Notes under the pieces: model-generated
Seen by the model: only the letters and a program-made list of their open reading frames with translations
Told to the model about the DNA's origin: nothing
The model's database searches: none
In this document: positions 55,309 through 64,000 of the stretch, piece after piece
Numbering within the stretch: position 1 is the stretch's first letter
Layout: every line of letters begins with the position of its first letter
Program-made: the position numbers and the translations under genes
Assembly (NCBI GenBank): GCA_905479015.1
Contig: CAJQKV010000020.1
Coordinates: 1-64,000, forward strand
DNA: 64,000 bases
Direction of reading: 5' to 3'
Source: an uncultured Cyclobacteriaceae bacterium
GTDB taxonomy: Bacteria; Bacteroidota; Bacteroidia; Cytophagales; Cyclobacteriaceae

Positions 55309-55446
55309 CTCCCAAAAATATTGATAAGATTCATTAATACAACCATCCACAAAAGAGAATTTGTATAATAATTAAACTATTGATAATAATAATTAACTCT
55401 ATCTCTTGTCTTTTATTGAATGGGAGCGCTTATTTTTACGTTCTAA

Positions 55447-56739
55447 ATGATGAAAATGACTGACTTTTTAGCTGAATTGACCTGGAGGGGTATGGTACAT
55501 GATAAAATGCCCAACGTTGAAGCCCAACTCAAGAAAGAAATGACCAGCGCCTATATTGGTTTTGATCCGACAGCAGATTCTTTACACATAGGCAATCTTG
55601 TTCAAATCATGAGTCTAGTTCATCTCCAAAGATGTGGTCACAAACCCTTTGCATTGGTAGGTGGCGCTACGGGTATGGTAGGTGATCCCTCAGGAAAATC
55701 TGCCGAGAGAAATTTACTAGATGAGGCAACCATCAAACATAACATCCATGGAGTTACTGCCCAACTCAAGAAATTTTTGGCCTTTGATGGCGTAAATGGT
55801 GCAGAAGTAGTCAATAATCAGGATTGGTTCAAAGGATTTGAATTTCTTGACTTTATTAGGGAGGTGGGGAAACATATTTCAATCAATTATATGTTGGCTA
55901 AAGATTCTGTCAAAAGTAGATTAGACACTGGAATGTCTTTTACAGAGTTTTGCTATCAATTGGTTCAAGGATATGATTTTTATTGGTTGTGGAAGAATAA
56001 AAATATAAAACTCCAATTGGGCGGTTCTGATCAATGGGGGAATATTGTCACCGGAACAGAGCTTATCCGACGTAAAGGTCAAGGTGAGGCCTTTGCCATC
56101 ACTACACCCCTGATCACCAAAGCAGATGGTACTAAATTTGGGAAATCAGAGGGTGGAAATATTTGGCTAGATCCAAAGAAAACGAGCCCTTACAAATTTT
56201 ATCAATATTGGATAAACTCTTCAGATGAGGATGTGGTAACCTATATCAAGATTTTCAGTCTGAAATCAAGAGAGGAAATAGAAACACTGATCCATCAGCA
56301 TCAAGAAAATCAGCATTTAAGACTTCTTCAAACTAGTTTAGCAGAAGAAATAACGGCACGTGTTCATTCAGAGTCAGACTTAGAGATGGCAAAAAAAGCC
56401 TCTCAGATTTTATTTGGAAAATCGACGCAAGAGGATTTATCAACCCTTGAGGAAGAATGGTTACTACAAGTACTTGAAGGCGTTCCAAAAGTCAAAATTT
56501 CTAGAAACGTTTATGAATCATTGTCATCAGTAACCGAACTGCTAACTGAGGCAACCGAAGGCCTTATTTTTGCCTCGAAAGGAGAAGCCCGAAGGTTGAT
56601 TCAAGGTGGCGGGGTCAGTATAAACAAGCAAAAGATACATACACCAGATGCCCCGGTTGATTTTTTACTCTTAAATAATAAATATATTCTGGCACAAAAA
56701 GGCAAAAAAAATTATTATCTTGTTATTGTAGAAGGTTGA
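55447..56739 (+). CDS. tyrS: tyrosyl-tRNA synthetase
   Basis: A 430-residue class I synthetase. The ATP-site HIGH motif is HIGN (47-50, in DSLHIGNL) and the KMSKS loop is KFGKS. Residues about 365-430 form the RNA-binding S4 domain ([17 protein letters not shown]). It ends a few bases into the longest frame of the next gene, whose better start is 47 nt further on. Confidence 0.95.
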   Translation: MMKMTDFLAELTWRGMVHDKMPNVEAQLKKEMTSAYIGFDPTADSLHIGNLVQIMSLVHLQRCGHKPFALVGGATGMVGDPSGKSAERNLLDEATIKHNIHGVTAQLKKFLAFDGVNGAEVVNNQDWFKGFEFLDFIREVGKHISINYMLAKDSVKSRLDTGMSFTEFCYQLVQGYDFYWLWKNKNIKLQLGGSDQWGNIVTGTELIRRKGQGEAFAITTPLITKADGTKFGKSEGGNIWLDPKKTSPYKFYQYWINSSDEDVVTYIKIFSLKSREEIETLIHQHQENQHLRLLQTSLAEEITARVHSESDLEMAKKASQILFGKSTQEDLSTLEEEWLLQVLEGVPKVKISRNVYESLSSVTELLTEATEGLIFASKGEARRLIQGGGVSINKQKIHTPDAPVDFLLLNNKYILAQKGKKNYYLVIVEG

Positions 56740-56786
56740 TTTCTTTTTACAGATTTCTATTGAGACAATACTTAAATCATATTACT

Positions 56787-57377
56787 ATGAAAATATCTTT
56801 CAGTAATTTTTTAATCGCCCTAATCCCTTTTTTATCGCTTTCCGCTTGTGCCCAATATCCAAGCGTTGAATGGCAAATCAGTACCGCTGTGTTGGCAAGT
56901 CCAGAGGAGTTTAGAGCACAATCAACCGTATTGGGGTATCGGGAAAATGGTATTTTGGAAGTACTTAGAAAAGGAACAAATAATATGATTTGCTTAGCTG
57001 ATAATCCTGAGACTGATGGTTTTAGTGCGTCTTCTTACCATTCTGATTTAGAACCATTTATGGAAAGAGGCAGGACGTTAAAAACCGAAGGTCTTGATTT
57101 TAAGACCATCTTTGATATCCGAGAATCTGAAGCTAAATCTGGTACACTAAAAATGCCGACAAGGGCCACTTTATATGTTTTGAGCGGAGACATCAACGCG
57201 CAAACTCAAGAAATCGAAAACACCTACCTCAGGTATGTCATTTATATTCCATTTGCAACTCCAGAATCAACAGGACTGCCCACTAAACCTTCAATTCCAA
57301 GTGAGCCTTGGCTCATGGATCCAGGTACGCACAGGGCACATATAATGATTAGTCCTGAACGAAAAAAACAGATCTAA
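56787..57377 (+). CDS. small lipoprotein of unknown function
   Basis: From the ATG at 56787 (MKISFSNFLIALIPF) the protein has 196 residues with a clear lipoprotein signal ending LSACAQ. The rest has no motif I recognise; it contains MICLADNPETDGFSASSYH and ends with SEPWLMDPGTHRAHIMISP, which looks like a compact enzyme-like or binding fold. An upstream ATG at 56736 overlaps tyrS and would bury the signal peptide, so I reject it. It follows tyrS and may share its message. Confidence 0.75.
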   Translation: MKISFSNFLIALIPFLSLSACAQYPSVEWQISTAVLASPEEFRAQSTVLGYRENGILEVLRKGTNNMICLADNPETDGFSASSYHSDLEPFMERGRTLKTEGLDFKTIFDIRESEAKSGTLKMPTRATLYVLSGDINAQTQEIENTYLRYVIYIPFATPESTGLPTKPSIPSEPWLMDPGTHRAHIMISPERKKQI

Positions 57378-57530
57378 ATCTACTGCTATTCATTTCGCTG
57401 AACGAGCCTTTTTCGCTCTTTAAAAGAGCCAATAGGCTTTAATAGACCATTAGGTGTTTATTGGCACTTCTACTCCGCTTGTAATTCTCTTTTTCCTACT
57501 GTGTAATAGTATGCGTATAGCGAGCTATTT

Positions 57531-57561
57531 TAAATATAATTTAAAGTAAATATAATTTAAA
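57531..57561 (+). repeat. tandem 15-bp AT repeat just before a start codon
   Basis: The sequence TAAATATAATTTAAA occurs twice (57531-57545 and 57547-57561) with one G between, ending 3 nt before the ATG at 57565. It may be an AT-rich translation-initiation leader or promoter duplication. Confidence 0.6.
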
Positions 57562-57564
57562 ATC

Positions 57565-60500
57565 ATGAAAAAGATTCTAACTTCTTGTATCCTCTTGATC
57601 CCTTTTTTACTTGCTTCTCAGAAGTTAGACATGGATCTATTTGAAAAAATTGAACCAAGGAGTATCGGGCCGGGAGGTATGGCAGGAAGGATTACTTCCA
57701 TTGATGTGGTCCATTCGCAATCAGAAATTATCTATGTAGGAACGGCTTCAGGGGGTCTTTGGAAATCTACTTCAGGAGGCGTTACCTGGGAAGCTATTTT
57801 TGACAAGCAAACAACCTCCTCTATCGGAGCAGTCGCAATTCAACAATCAAATCCATCAGTCGTTTGGGTAGGGACGGGTGAAGGTAATCCCAGAAATTCA
57901 TTAAATGGGGGTGACGGTATTTATAAAAGTCTGGACGGAGGTAAGCATTGGATTAAAATGGGCTTAGAAAAAAGTCGTAACATTCACAGGATCATTATAC
58001 ATCCACAAAACCCAGATATCGTGTATGTTGCAGTGATTGGTTCTCCATGGGGTTTGCATCCTGAACGTGGCGTATATAAAACAATGGATGGGGGCATGAA
58101 TTGGGAAAGGATCTTGTTCACAAATCAGTCAAGCGGTGCGGCTGACCTAGTGATGGATCCTCGCAATCCAAATAAACTCATCGCCGCCCTTTGGGATCAT
58201 CACCGAGACCCATGGTTTTTCAGATCTGGGGGTGATGGATCAGGTTTATTTATCAGCCATGATGCAGGTAAAACTTGGGAACAAAGGTCGGATGAGGATG
58301 GCCTTCCTGAAGGAGATTTGGGTCGAATAGGGCTCGCTATAGCTCCCAGCAGTCCAGGAATCATATATGCATTGATCGAATCTAAAAAAAATGCCTTATA
58401 TAAGTCTACTGATGGAGGTTTTAAATGGAAATTAATAAATGACAAAGACGAAATTGGTAATCGACCCTTTTATTACAGTGATCTTCGGGTAGATCCTAAA
58501 AATGAAAATAGAATTTACAGTATTTTCACTTATATCAATGTGAGTGAGGATGGTGGTCGTTCCTTTTCCGAACTGATGCCGGCTTATGGCGTTTCCAATG
58601 GGGTTCATCCCGATCACCATGCCTGGTGGATTCATCCAGATGATCCCAACTATATGATGGATGGCAACGATGGTGGACTGAATATAACCCGAGATAGAGG
58701 TGAAACTTGGCATTTTGCACAAAATATACCTGTTGCCCAATTTTATCATATCGCAGTTGATCATGATTTGCCCTATAATGTTTACGGAGGTATGCAAGAC
58801 AATGGCTCCTGGGCGGGTCCTGCCTATACTTGGCGAGTACAAGGTATTAGAAATAGTTATTGGCAAGAAATCTCATTTGGAGATGGCTTTGATGTGTTGC
58901 CTGATCCTGATAATAGTCGTTTCGGCATCTCTGCATCACAGCAAGGAAGTGCCGTTATTTACGATCGCTTGACGGGCTACAACGAAGGTATTAGACCTAC
59001 ACATCCTGAAAGAGAAGAAAAACTGAGATTTAACTGGAATGCGGCTATGAATCGCGATCCTTTCCATTCAAACACCCTCTATTTTGGTTCTCAATTTGTT
59101 CACAAAAGTACGGATGGTGGACAGACGTGGAATATTATTTCCGAAGATTTAACCACAAATAACCCAGATTATCAAAAACAAGGGGAAAGTGGTGGATTGA
59201 CTATGGATGCCACTGGCGCTGAAAATTATTGTACGATATTGGTTATCGAGCCCTCTCCTATTCAAAAAGGATTATTATGGATAGGGACTGATGATGGGCA
59301 GGTACATCTAAGTTTAAATGGAGGTGATGATTGGCAAAATATTACGACAAATATCCCCATGCCCACAGGCGCTTGGATCAATCAAATAAGGGCTTCTAAC
59401 CATAACCCTGCAGAAGCATTGCTTGTGGCCAATGATTATCGTCGCTTTAATGATGCTCCTATGGTATACAGAACTAAAGATTTTGGGAAAAGTTGGGAGC
59501 AAATAGTTGATAAAAATGATGTTATTGGCTATGCCCTTTGCGTATTACAGGATCCTATTGAACCAAATCTTTACTTTTTAGGCACCGGTGATGGTTTATA
59601 CGTAAGCTTTGATGAGGCCGAAAACTGGAATAAATGGACCGCCGGCTTTCCTACTACCAATGTCATGGATCTAGTCATCCAACCCAGAGAACATGATTTA
59701 GTCATTGGTACCTTTGGTAGGGCCGCCTATGTATTAGACGATATCCAACCCTTAAGGGCCATCGCCGCTCATCCTGCGTACCTCGATGATCCAGTGAAAT
59801 TATTTCAAGCACCTGACGCTTACCAAGTTTCCATACAGCAGCCTACAGGTTCTCGTTTTGGTGCCGATGGTATGTTTCATGGAGAAAATCGGTCATTTGA
59901 TGCCAGAATAACCTATTCCCTTCAAGTACCCGAAAGTTTAACGGTACCGGATCAAAGCACAACGAATAAGAAAAAGAAATCCAAAAAAGAGCAGGTAACC
60001 GAACCTTCTGTGAAGAAAAAAGTGAATGCTGACTCAATTACCTTTCAAATTATGAATGGATCATCTGTGATTCGAACGCTTAAACTGAAAACCCCCGAAA
60101 AATCAGGGTTTCATAAATTATCATGGAGGTTAGATGAAAAAGGCATACCCTATATTTCCAGAAAAAATTCAAGAACTTCGAATGCAGAGCCCGGTGGTAT
60201 CGATGTACTGCCGGGAGATTACAAAATTAAAGTCCACTATGGTGAGCATACAGATTCAAGTATGATTAAAGTTCTTTTTGATCCCAGAATTGATATCAGT
60301 CAGCAGGAGTTAATCGAAAAATATGATGCCCTTAAAGCCCTAGAAAAGTCAGAAATGAAAATGTATGTTGCCGTAAATCGTCTTAAAGAGGGATTGAAAT
60401 TAGCAGATAAATTTAAGGCAGATTTTGAGGATTTAGACAGTGTCCTTTATATATCTGAAATTGAACTATGTCAAAACATCCAAGACAGTATAAATGTCTT

Positions 60501-60780
60501 GTTAGACCATTTTTTTGGTGAAGAAGATGAAAGGCAAGGCATCACGATGCGTTCAGATAAAACTTTAATGAGTCTTTACCGCCAAGCTTTTCGCTATACT
60601 GCCAATGCGGGTCATACACCTACTTCTACCGAGTATGCTTTAATTTCAAAGTTTGAATCTCATCTAGTCCAAGTATTAGAGAATGTAAATGGATTTTATG
60701 AAAAAGATTGGTTGAATTTTAGAACCACGATAGAGCAATTATCATTCAATCCTTTCATGGATTACGAGAAAATAAAATAA
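57565..60780 (+). CDS. secreted BNR/sortilin-like beta-propeller protein
   Basis: A 1071-residue protein with a signal peptide (about 1-18) and a large propeller region rich in Asp-box motifs (SLDGGKHW, TMDGGMNW, STDGGFKW, STDGGQTW, LNGGDDW). This is the VPS10/sortilin-like group often labelled glycosyl hydrolase in Bacteroidota; no hydrolase activity can be read from it. Residues about 790-820 form a Lys-rich linker (TNKKKKSKKEQ) before an Ig-like segment (SGFHKLSWRLDEKG) and a helical C-terminus. No T9SS domain is seen. It converges on the porin gene with a 2-nt gap. Confidence 0.85.
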   Translation: MKKILTSCILLIPFLLASQKLDMDLFEKIEPRSIGPGGMAGRITSIDVVHSQSEIIYVGTASGGLWKSTSGGVTWEAIFDKQTTSSIGAVAIQQSNPSVVWVGTGEGNPRNSLNGGDGIYKSLDGGKHWIKMGLEKSRNIHRIIIHPQNPDIVYVAVIGSPWGLHPERGVYKTMDGGMNWERILFTNQSSGAADLVMDPRNPNKLIAALWDHHRDPWFFRSGGDGSGLFISHDAGKTWEQRSDEDGLPEGDLGRIGLAIAPSSPGIIYALIESKKNALYKSTDGGFKWKLINDKDEIGNRPFYYSDLRVDPKNENRIYSIFTYINVSEDGGRSFSELMPAYGVSNGVHPDHHAWWIHPDDPNYMMDGNDGGLNITRDRGETWHFAQNIPVAQFYHIAVDHDLPYNVYGGMQDNGSWAGPAYTWRVQGIRNSYWQEISFGDGFDVLPDPDNSRFGISASQQGSAVIYDRLTGYNEGIRPTHPEREEKLRFNWNAAMNRDPFHSNTLYFGSQFVHKSTDGGQTWNIISEDLTTNNPDYQKQGESGGLTMDATGAENYCTILVIEPSPIQKGLLWIGTDDGQVHLSLNGGDDWQNITTNIPMPTGAWINQIRASNHNPAEALLVANDYRRFNDAPMVYRTKDFGKSWEQIVDKNDVIGYALCVLQDPIEPNLYFLGTGDGLYVSFDEAENWNKWTAGFPTTNVMDLVIQPREHDLVIGTFGRAAYVLDDIQPLRAIAAHPAYLDDPVKLFQAPDAYQVSIQQPTGSRFGADGMFHGENRSFDARITYSLQVPESLTVPDQSTTNKKKKSKKEQVTEPSVKKKVNADSITFQIMNGSSVIRTLKLKTPEKSGFHKLSWRLDEKGIPYISRKNSRTSNAEPGGIDVLPGDYKIKVHYGEHTDSSMIKVLFDPRIDISQQELIEKYDALKALEKSEMKMYVAVNRLKEGLKLADKFKADFEDLDSVLYISEIELCQNIQDSINVLLDHFFGEEDERQGITMRSDKTLMSLYRQAFRYTANAGHTPTSTEYALISKFESHLVQVLENVNGFYEKDWLNFRTTIEQLSFNPFMDYEKIK

Positions 60781-60782
60781 AG

Positions 60783-61955
60783 TTAAAGGGCAAACTCCAC
60801 TTGTAATCTAAACCTCAAAAAGTCATCTTCTGTAAGCTCAAGATCATGATAAGATAGATCTGCCTGGCACTTTAGATTATGACCTGAAAAATACTTAGAA
60901 AATCCCAAGGCATATTCACTTTGATCATTTAAGCTAGAGATGAGTTCTGCATTGATGTTTGAGTATCGTGCAGCAAATTCTACCTTGTTGGTAAACACAT
61001 ATCCTGCTTGTAGGTTTAACCCTTGGCCTACGCCAAAATCTCCCAAGCTATTTGGTGACTTTCTGATGGCATAAACTGCCTGAGATGAAAAGCCATTCTT
61101 TTTAACTATGGCATCTACAAATAAAGTATTTAAATTATCTGTGATGTAATCTTCGGATACAGGATCAATGAGAAAACTACCTAAATTACCCCTACTCCTA
61201 AACGCGTTATTGTTATAATCTGCAGTTATGCCAATTGCCATTTTTAGTGTTTTTTCTCTGGCCAAATCTGCACCATAATAGTCTCCCTTACCTGTAAATT
61301 CACCCATTGGCAAAAACTCTATTCTCCCTGTATACTGATAACCATTTTCATCATTGATAATCACATTTCTTCCATTACCCAACGATAATGAGAAAGCCTC
61401 TTTGACAACAAGGTTTCCAATATTACCCTTGTGGTGTAATTGAACACCTACGTCTCGATCCAAATTGAATCGCGCATTGACCAAACTTCGATCTACGAAC
61501 TGAAGTTTTTGAGAGGAGAACACCCGCTCTCTGTTACCTGGCAATTTAGTTTGACCAAACCAGAGCGACCAATTTGAATTTATGTGGTATTTTAGGACCG
61601 CATCCAGAATAATGTTGGCCGTATTGCCAAACTCTGTTTTGCTTCCTCCTTTAATATCCCGGTTGGATAATGCCAATTCTACTTTATAAGAAAACTTGGG
61701 AGATAAAGCCCAGCCCTCCGCTTTTAATCGAGATCTTCTGATCATCATGGAACGATCCCAGACATCATTTTCGAGATTGAGAGACGAAGAAAATAAACTT
61801 TGAAAACGAAATCCAATTTTGGCATAAAATGAAGAATCTTTGGCTTGAACTTTGATACCCTTTCCAAAAGACTCGTAGGCTATTTCTTGCGCATAATTAT
61901 CCAAACAGATGAGTGAAACTATCAAAGTTATGATTGGAACTAAAATTTTTTTCAT
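60783..61955 (-). CDS. phosphate-selective porin (OprO/OprP family)
   Basis: A 390-residue outer-membrane barrel with a signal peptide (cleavage near NYAQ) and family-typical segments near the N-terminus (KIGFRFQSLF, MMIRRSRLKAEGWALSPKFS, LWFGQTKLPGNRER) and strands to the C-terminal FLRFRLQVEFAL. It should let inorganic phosphate or polyphosphate cross the outer membrane. It is divergent from a PiT phosphate transporter 275 nt away, which supports a phosphate role. Confidence 0.88.
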   Translation of the reverse strand: MKKILVPIITLIVSLICLDNYAQEIAYESFGKGIKVQAKDSSFYAKIGFRFQSLFSSSLNLENDVWDRSMMIRRSRLKAEGWALSPKFSYKVELALSNRDIKGGSKTEFGNTANIILDAVLKYHINSNWSLWFGQTKLPGNRERVFSSQKLQFVDRSLVNARFNLDRDVGVQLHHKGNIGNLVVKEAFSLSLGNGRNVIINDENGYQYTGRIEFLPMGEFTGKGDYYGADLAREKTLKMAIGITADYNNNAFRSRGNLGSFLIDPVSEDYITDNLNTLFVDAIVKKNGFSSQAVYAIRKSPNSLGDFGVGQGLNLQAGYVFTNKVEFAARYSNINAELISSLNDQSEYALGFSKYFSGHNLKCQADLSYHDLELTEDDFLRFRLQVEFAL

Positions 61956-62230
61956 ACCTAAATTGAGCTTTTTAATTCAAGTACGATGTTACTAAAATAT
62001 TAACAAATCATTACTAAAACATGATTTAATTATTTCTATGTAAAAAAAAATTTCAGATAAAACTGCTTTTTATGGGTTTAAGCCATCATCCTCATATTAA
62101 CTTATAGTAAAGGTATGCCCAAACTAAGCCTCGACCCTCGTCGTTCTAATTCTTGATTAAAATTAATTTTATGTGTAAATAAATGGCTGATGAATTAGCT
62201 TTAACGCTTTCAAGATAAAGGATCGAAATT
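61956..62230. other. divergent promoter region between porin and PiT genes
   Basis: This 275-nt region should contain both promoters. It is AT-rich with an A-run near 62041-62050. I see no inverted repeat strong enough to call an operator, and no short gene beyond an 11-codon ATG frame. Confidence 0.45.
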
Positions 62231-64000
62231 ATGGATAATATATTCTTACTTATGGTAGTTGCTTTGGTTTTTCTTGCCATTGCAGACTTGATTGTTGGTG
62301 TGAGTAATGACGCGGTAAATTTTCTGAATTCTGCCCTTGGCTCTAAGGCTCTTTCCTTTAGAACGATCATGATCTTGGCAAGTCTCGGCATTGCGTTTGG
62401 AGCGATCTTCTCTAGTGGTATGATGGAAGTGGCGCGTAAGGGAATTTTTAATCCAGGAGAATTCATGTTCGATGAAATTATGTTCATCTTCATGGCGGTC
62501 ATGATTACCGATATCCTTCTATTAGACTTTTTCAATTCATTGGGTATGCCCACCTCAACGACAGTCTCCATTGTCTTTGAATTATTAGGAGCTTCCGTAG
62601 CTATGGCCCTAATCAAAATCAGTGCTGATGGAGGTGAATTTGCGGATTTAATTATCTATATCAATACCTCTAAAGCCGTTCAAATTATTTTTGGTATCCT
62701 ACTCTCGGTGGTGGTGGCCTTCTCTGTGGGTGCCCTGGTACAATGGATCTCTCGATTGTTATTGTCCTATCATTATGAGAAAAAGGCAAAATGGATCGGT
62801 GCTTTATTTGGAAGTATTGCCCTTACCGCAATCACCTACTTTATCTTATTAAAAGGAATTAAGGGTACCTCATATGCTGGGCAAAGTTTTGAATTATTGG
62901 GAGGTGAGACCATCAAAAGTTTTTTAACGAACCAAATATTTCTCATCATTATTGTCAGTTTAACTTTGTGGTATTTCCTTTCTTTATTATTCATTAAAAA
63001 GCTTAAAATAAATATATACAAAGTGATCATTGGTGTTGGCACCTTTGCCTTAGCACTTGCCTTTGCAGGAAACGATTTGGTGAATTTCATTGGTGTGCCA
63101 ATAGCCGCATGGCAGTCCTACGAAGCTTGGGTAATCTCGGGTGTACCTGCCCATGAATTTAGCATGCAAGTACTGGATGCCAAAGTACCCACCCCTACGC
63201 TCTTCTTATTTATTGCCGGTATCATTATGGTGTTGACCTTATGGTTTTCAAGTAAGGCTAAATTAGTAGTAAAAACCTCCATTGATTTATCCAATCAAGG
63301 AGAAATTAAAGAACGTTTCCAGCCCAATTGGATATCCAGAGGGTTTGTTCGGTTTGCCATGGGGATCTCAAACTTTTCGTCAAAAGTGCTCCCAGAAAGC
63401 CTTCAGAATAAAATCGAAGCGCAATTTGAAAAGCCCACCATTCAATTAGTAAAAGATAAAACACTAGAATTACCCGCATTCGATATGGTCCGGGCGGCTG
63501 TAAATCTGATGGTGGCAGGGGTTTTGATTTCTATAGCAACCTCATACAAATTACCCCTCTCGACCACTTATGTGACCTTCATGGTTGCTATGGGATCTTC
63601 CTTAGCAGATCGAGCTTGGGGTCGTGAAAGCGCCGTTTACAGAGTAGCCGGAGTATTAAATGTCATAGGTGGTTGGTTTTTTACCGCACTCGTTGCTTTT
63701 TCAGCTGCCGGTGTGATCGCATACTTAATCAATTTAGGAGGTCCTACGGCCATTGCTGTTTTACTCTTTATTGTACTCTTGAATTTTAGTTCAAATTATA
63801 TTTCTCGCGTAAAGAAGTCTAAAGAAATCAGTGCAGAAGACCGATTAAAAAAAGCGGAAAGTAGTTCGGTTCAAGGTGTAATTACTGAAAGCGCAACGAA
63901 TATCGCCAATGTAGTCAAGCGAGGTAATCGAATCTATACCAATGCCATGCATGGTCTCGCTGAACATGATTTGGAATTACTCAAAAAGAATAAAAAACAA
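62231..64000 (+). CDS. pitA: PiT-family inorganic phosphate transporter, cut by window end
   Basis: An open frame from ATG 62231 runs 590 codons to the last base with no stop, so the gene is incomplete. Two halves carry the PiT signature: GVSNDAVNFLNSALGSKA (23-40) and AGNDLVNFIGVPIAA (about 280-294), with many membrane helices and a third segment SYKLPLSTTYVTFMVAMG. Frame length already exceeds E. coli PitA; Bacteroidota have longer forms with a PhoU-like C-terminal domain, and the helical start of that (ISAEDRLKKAESSS) is visible. TAAAGGA sits about 10 nt upstream as a possible ribosome site. Confidence 0.92.
   Translation, partial: MDNIFLLMVVALVFLAIADLIVGVSNDAVNFLNSALGSKALSFRTIMILASLGIAFGAIFSSGMMEVARKGIFNPGEFMFDEIMFIFMAVMITDILLLDFFNSLGMPTSTTVSIVFELLGASVAMALIKISADGGEFADLIIYINTSKAVQIIFGILLSVVVAFSVGALVQWISRLLLSYHYEKKAKWIGALFGSIALTAITYFILLKGIKGTSYAGQSFELLGGETIKSFLTNQIFLIIIVSLTLWYFLSLLFIKKLKINIYKVIIGVGTFALALAFAGNDLVNFIGVPIAAWQSYEAWVISGVPAHEFSMQVLDAKVPTPTLFLFIAGIIMVLTLWFSSKAKLVVKTSIDLSNQGEIKERFQPNWISRGFVRFAMGISNFSSKVLPESLQNKIEAQFEKPTIQLVKDKTLELPAFDMVRAAVNLMVAGVLISIATSYKLPLSTTYVTFMVAMGSSLADRAWGRESAVYRVAGVLNVIGGWFFTALVAFSAAGVIAYLINLGGPTAIAVLLFIVLLNFSSNYISRVKKSKEISAEDRLKKAESSSVQGVITESATNIANVVKRGNRIYTNAMHGLAEHDLELLKKNKKQ

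Noticed and set aside
57395-57470. Hairpins after the small lipoprotein gene (GCTCTT/AAGAGC and GCCAATA/TATTGGC)
   Set aside because: They have no T-run afterwards and the outer pairing is interrupted, so they do not qualify as a terminator.
58432-58866. Minus-strand 144-codon frame inside the BNR protein gene
   Set aside because: It is antisense to clear Asp-box coding sequence and its own translation is low in protein-like character.
62146-63090. Minus-strand frames in the last 2 kb
   Set aside because: Both lie antisense to the PiT transporter frame, which is continuous and carries family motifs.

Overview
The window reads as chromosomal DNA of a Bacteroidota bacterium, probably a free-living (possibly marine) member of the Cytophagia/Saprospiria side of the phylum. 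The reasons are an AT-rich sequence, few Shine-Dalgarno sites, two proteins with type IX secretion (T9SS) C-terminal sorting domains, a TonB-dependent receptor with a carboxypeptidase-like N-terminal domain, many SpII lipoproteins, an OprP-type porin beside a long PiT phosphate transporter, and a TrpF-like protein of a kind I recall from Cytophagales. The exact taxon cannot be fixed by reading alone. I saw no tRNA, rRNA, CRISPR array, insertion sequence or phage gene.

Layout. (1) 1-2436: an AT-rich region with one secreted protein of unknown function and a strong terminator. (2) 2437-13368: a nine-gene myo-inositol catabolic operon on the minus strand, in transcription order iolJ, iolB, iolC, iolD, iolA, iolE-like, a second inositol-type dehydrogenase, iolG and an SSS-family sodium symporter. 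It covers uptake and every step from inositol to DHAP and acetyl-CoA. (3) 13369-19522: a remnant of a PafA-type phosphatase, then an exported hydrolase group (RidA-like lipoprotein, seven-bladed FG-GAP protein, amidohydrolase lipoprotein, Tat-exported M19 dipeptidase homologue lacking two usual metal ligands). (4) 19523-24625: a 1700-residue T9SS-secreted repeat protein. (5) 24973-30882: a lipid or meroterpenoid-type biosynthetic cluster containing a class IV aminotransferase broken by one TGA codon, a SAM methyltransferase, an FAD oxidoreductase, an HDAC-family deacylase, a UbiA prenyltransferase and a type III polyketide synthase. (6) 30949-43070: housekeeping and envelope genes on the minus strand (TPR protein, gyrA, outer-membrane barrel, double FKBP lipoprotein, TonB receptor, rpe, T9SS subtilase, mnmA). 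(7) 43396-55308: a TrpF-like protein on the plus strand, then a minus-strand run of FKBP lipoprotein, trmB, folC, TonB-like protein, exbD, exbB, SPOR protein, outer-membrane barrel, 1010-residue TPR protein and holA. The five genes from exbB to trmB are joined by four successive 4-nt overlaps. (8) 55447-64000: tyrS, a small lipoprotein, a large BNR/sortilin-like secreted protein, a phosphate-type porin, and the start of a PiT phosphate transporter that runs off the window.

The parts I find most worth following are the type III PKS / UbiA / methyltransferase / FAD oxidoreductase / HDAC cluster, the TGA codon at a conserved Trp position in the adjacent aminotransferase together with an attenuator-like leader, the M19 homologue with substituted metal ligands, the TrpF-like protein lacking the catalytic Cys, and the phosphatase remnant between the inositol operon and the hydrolase group.
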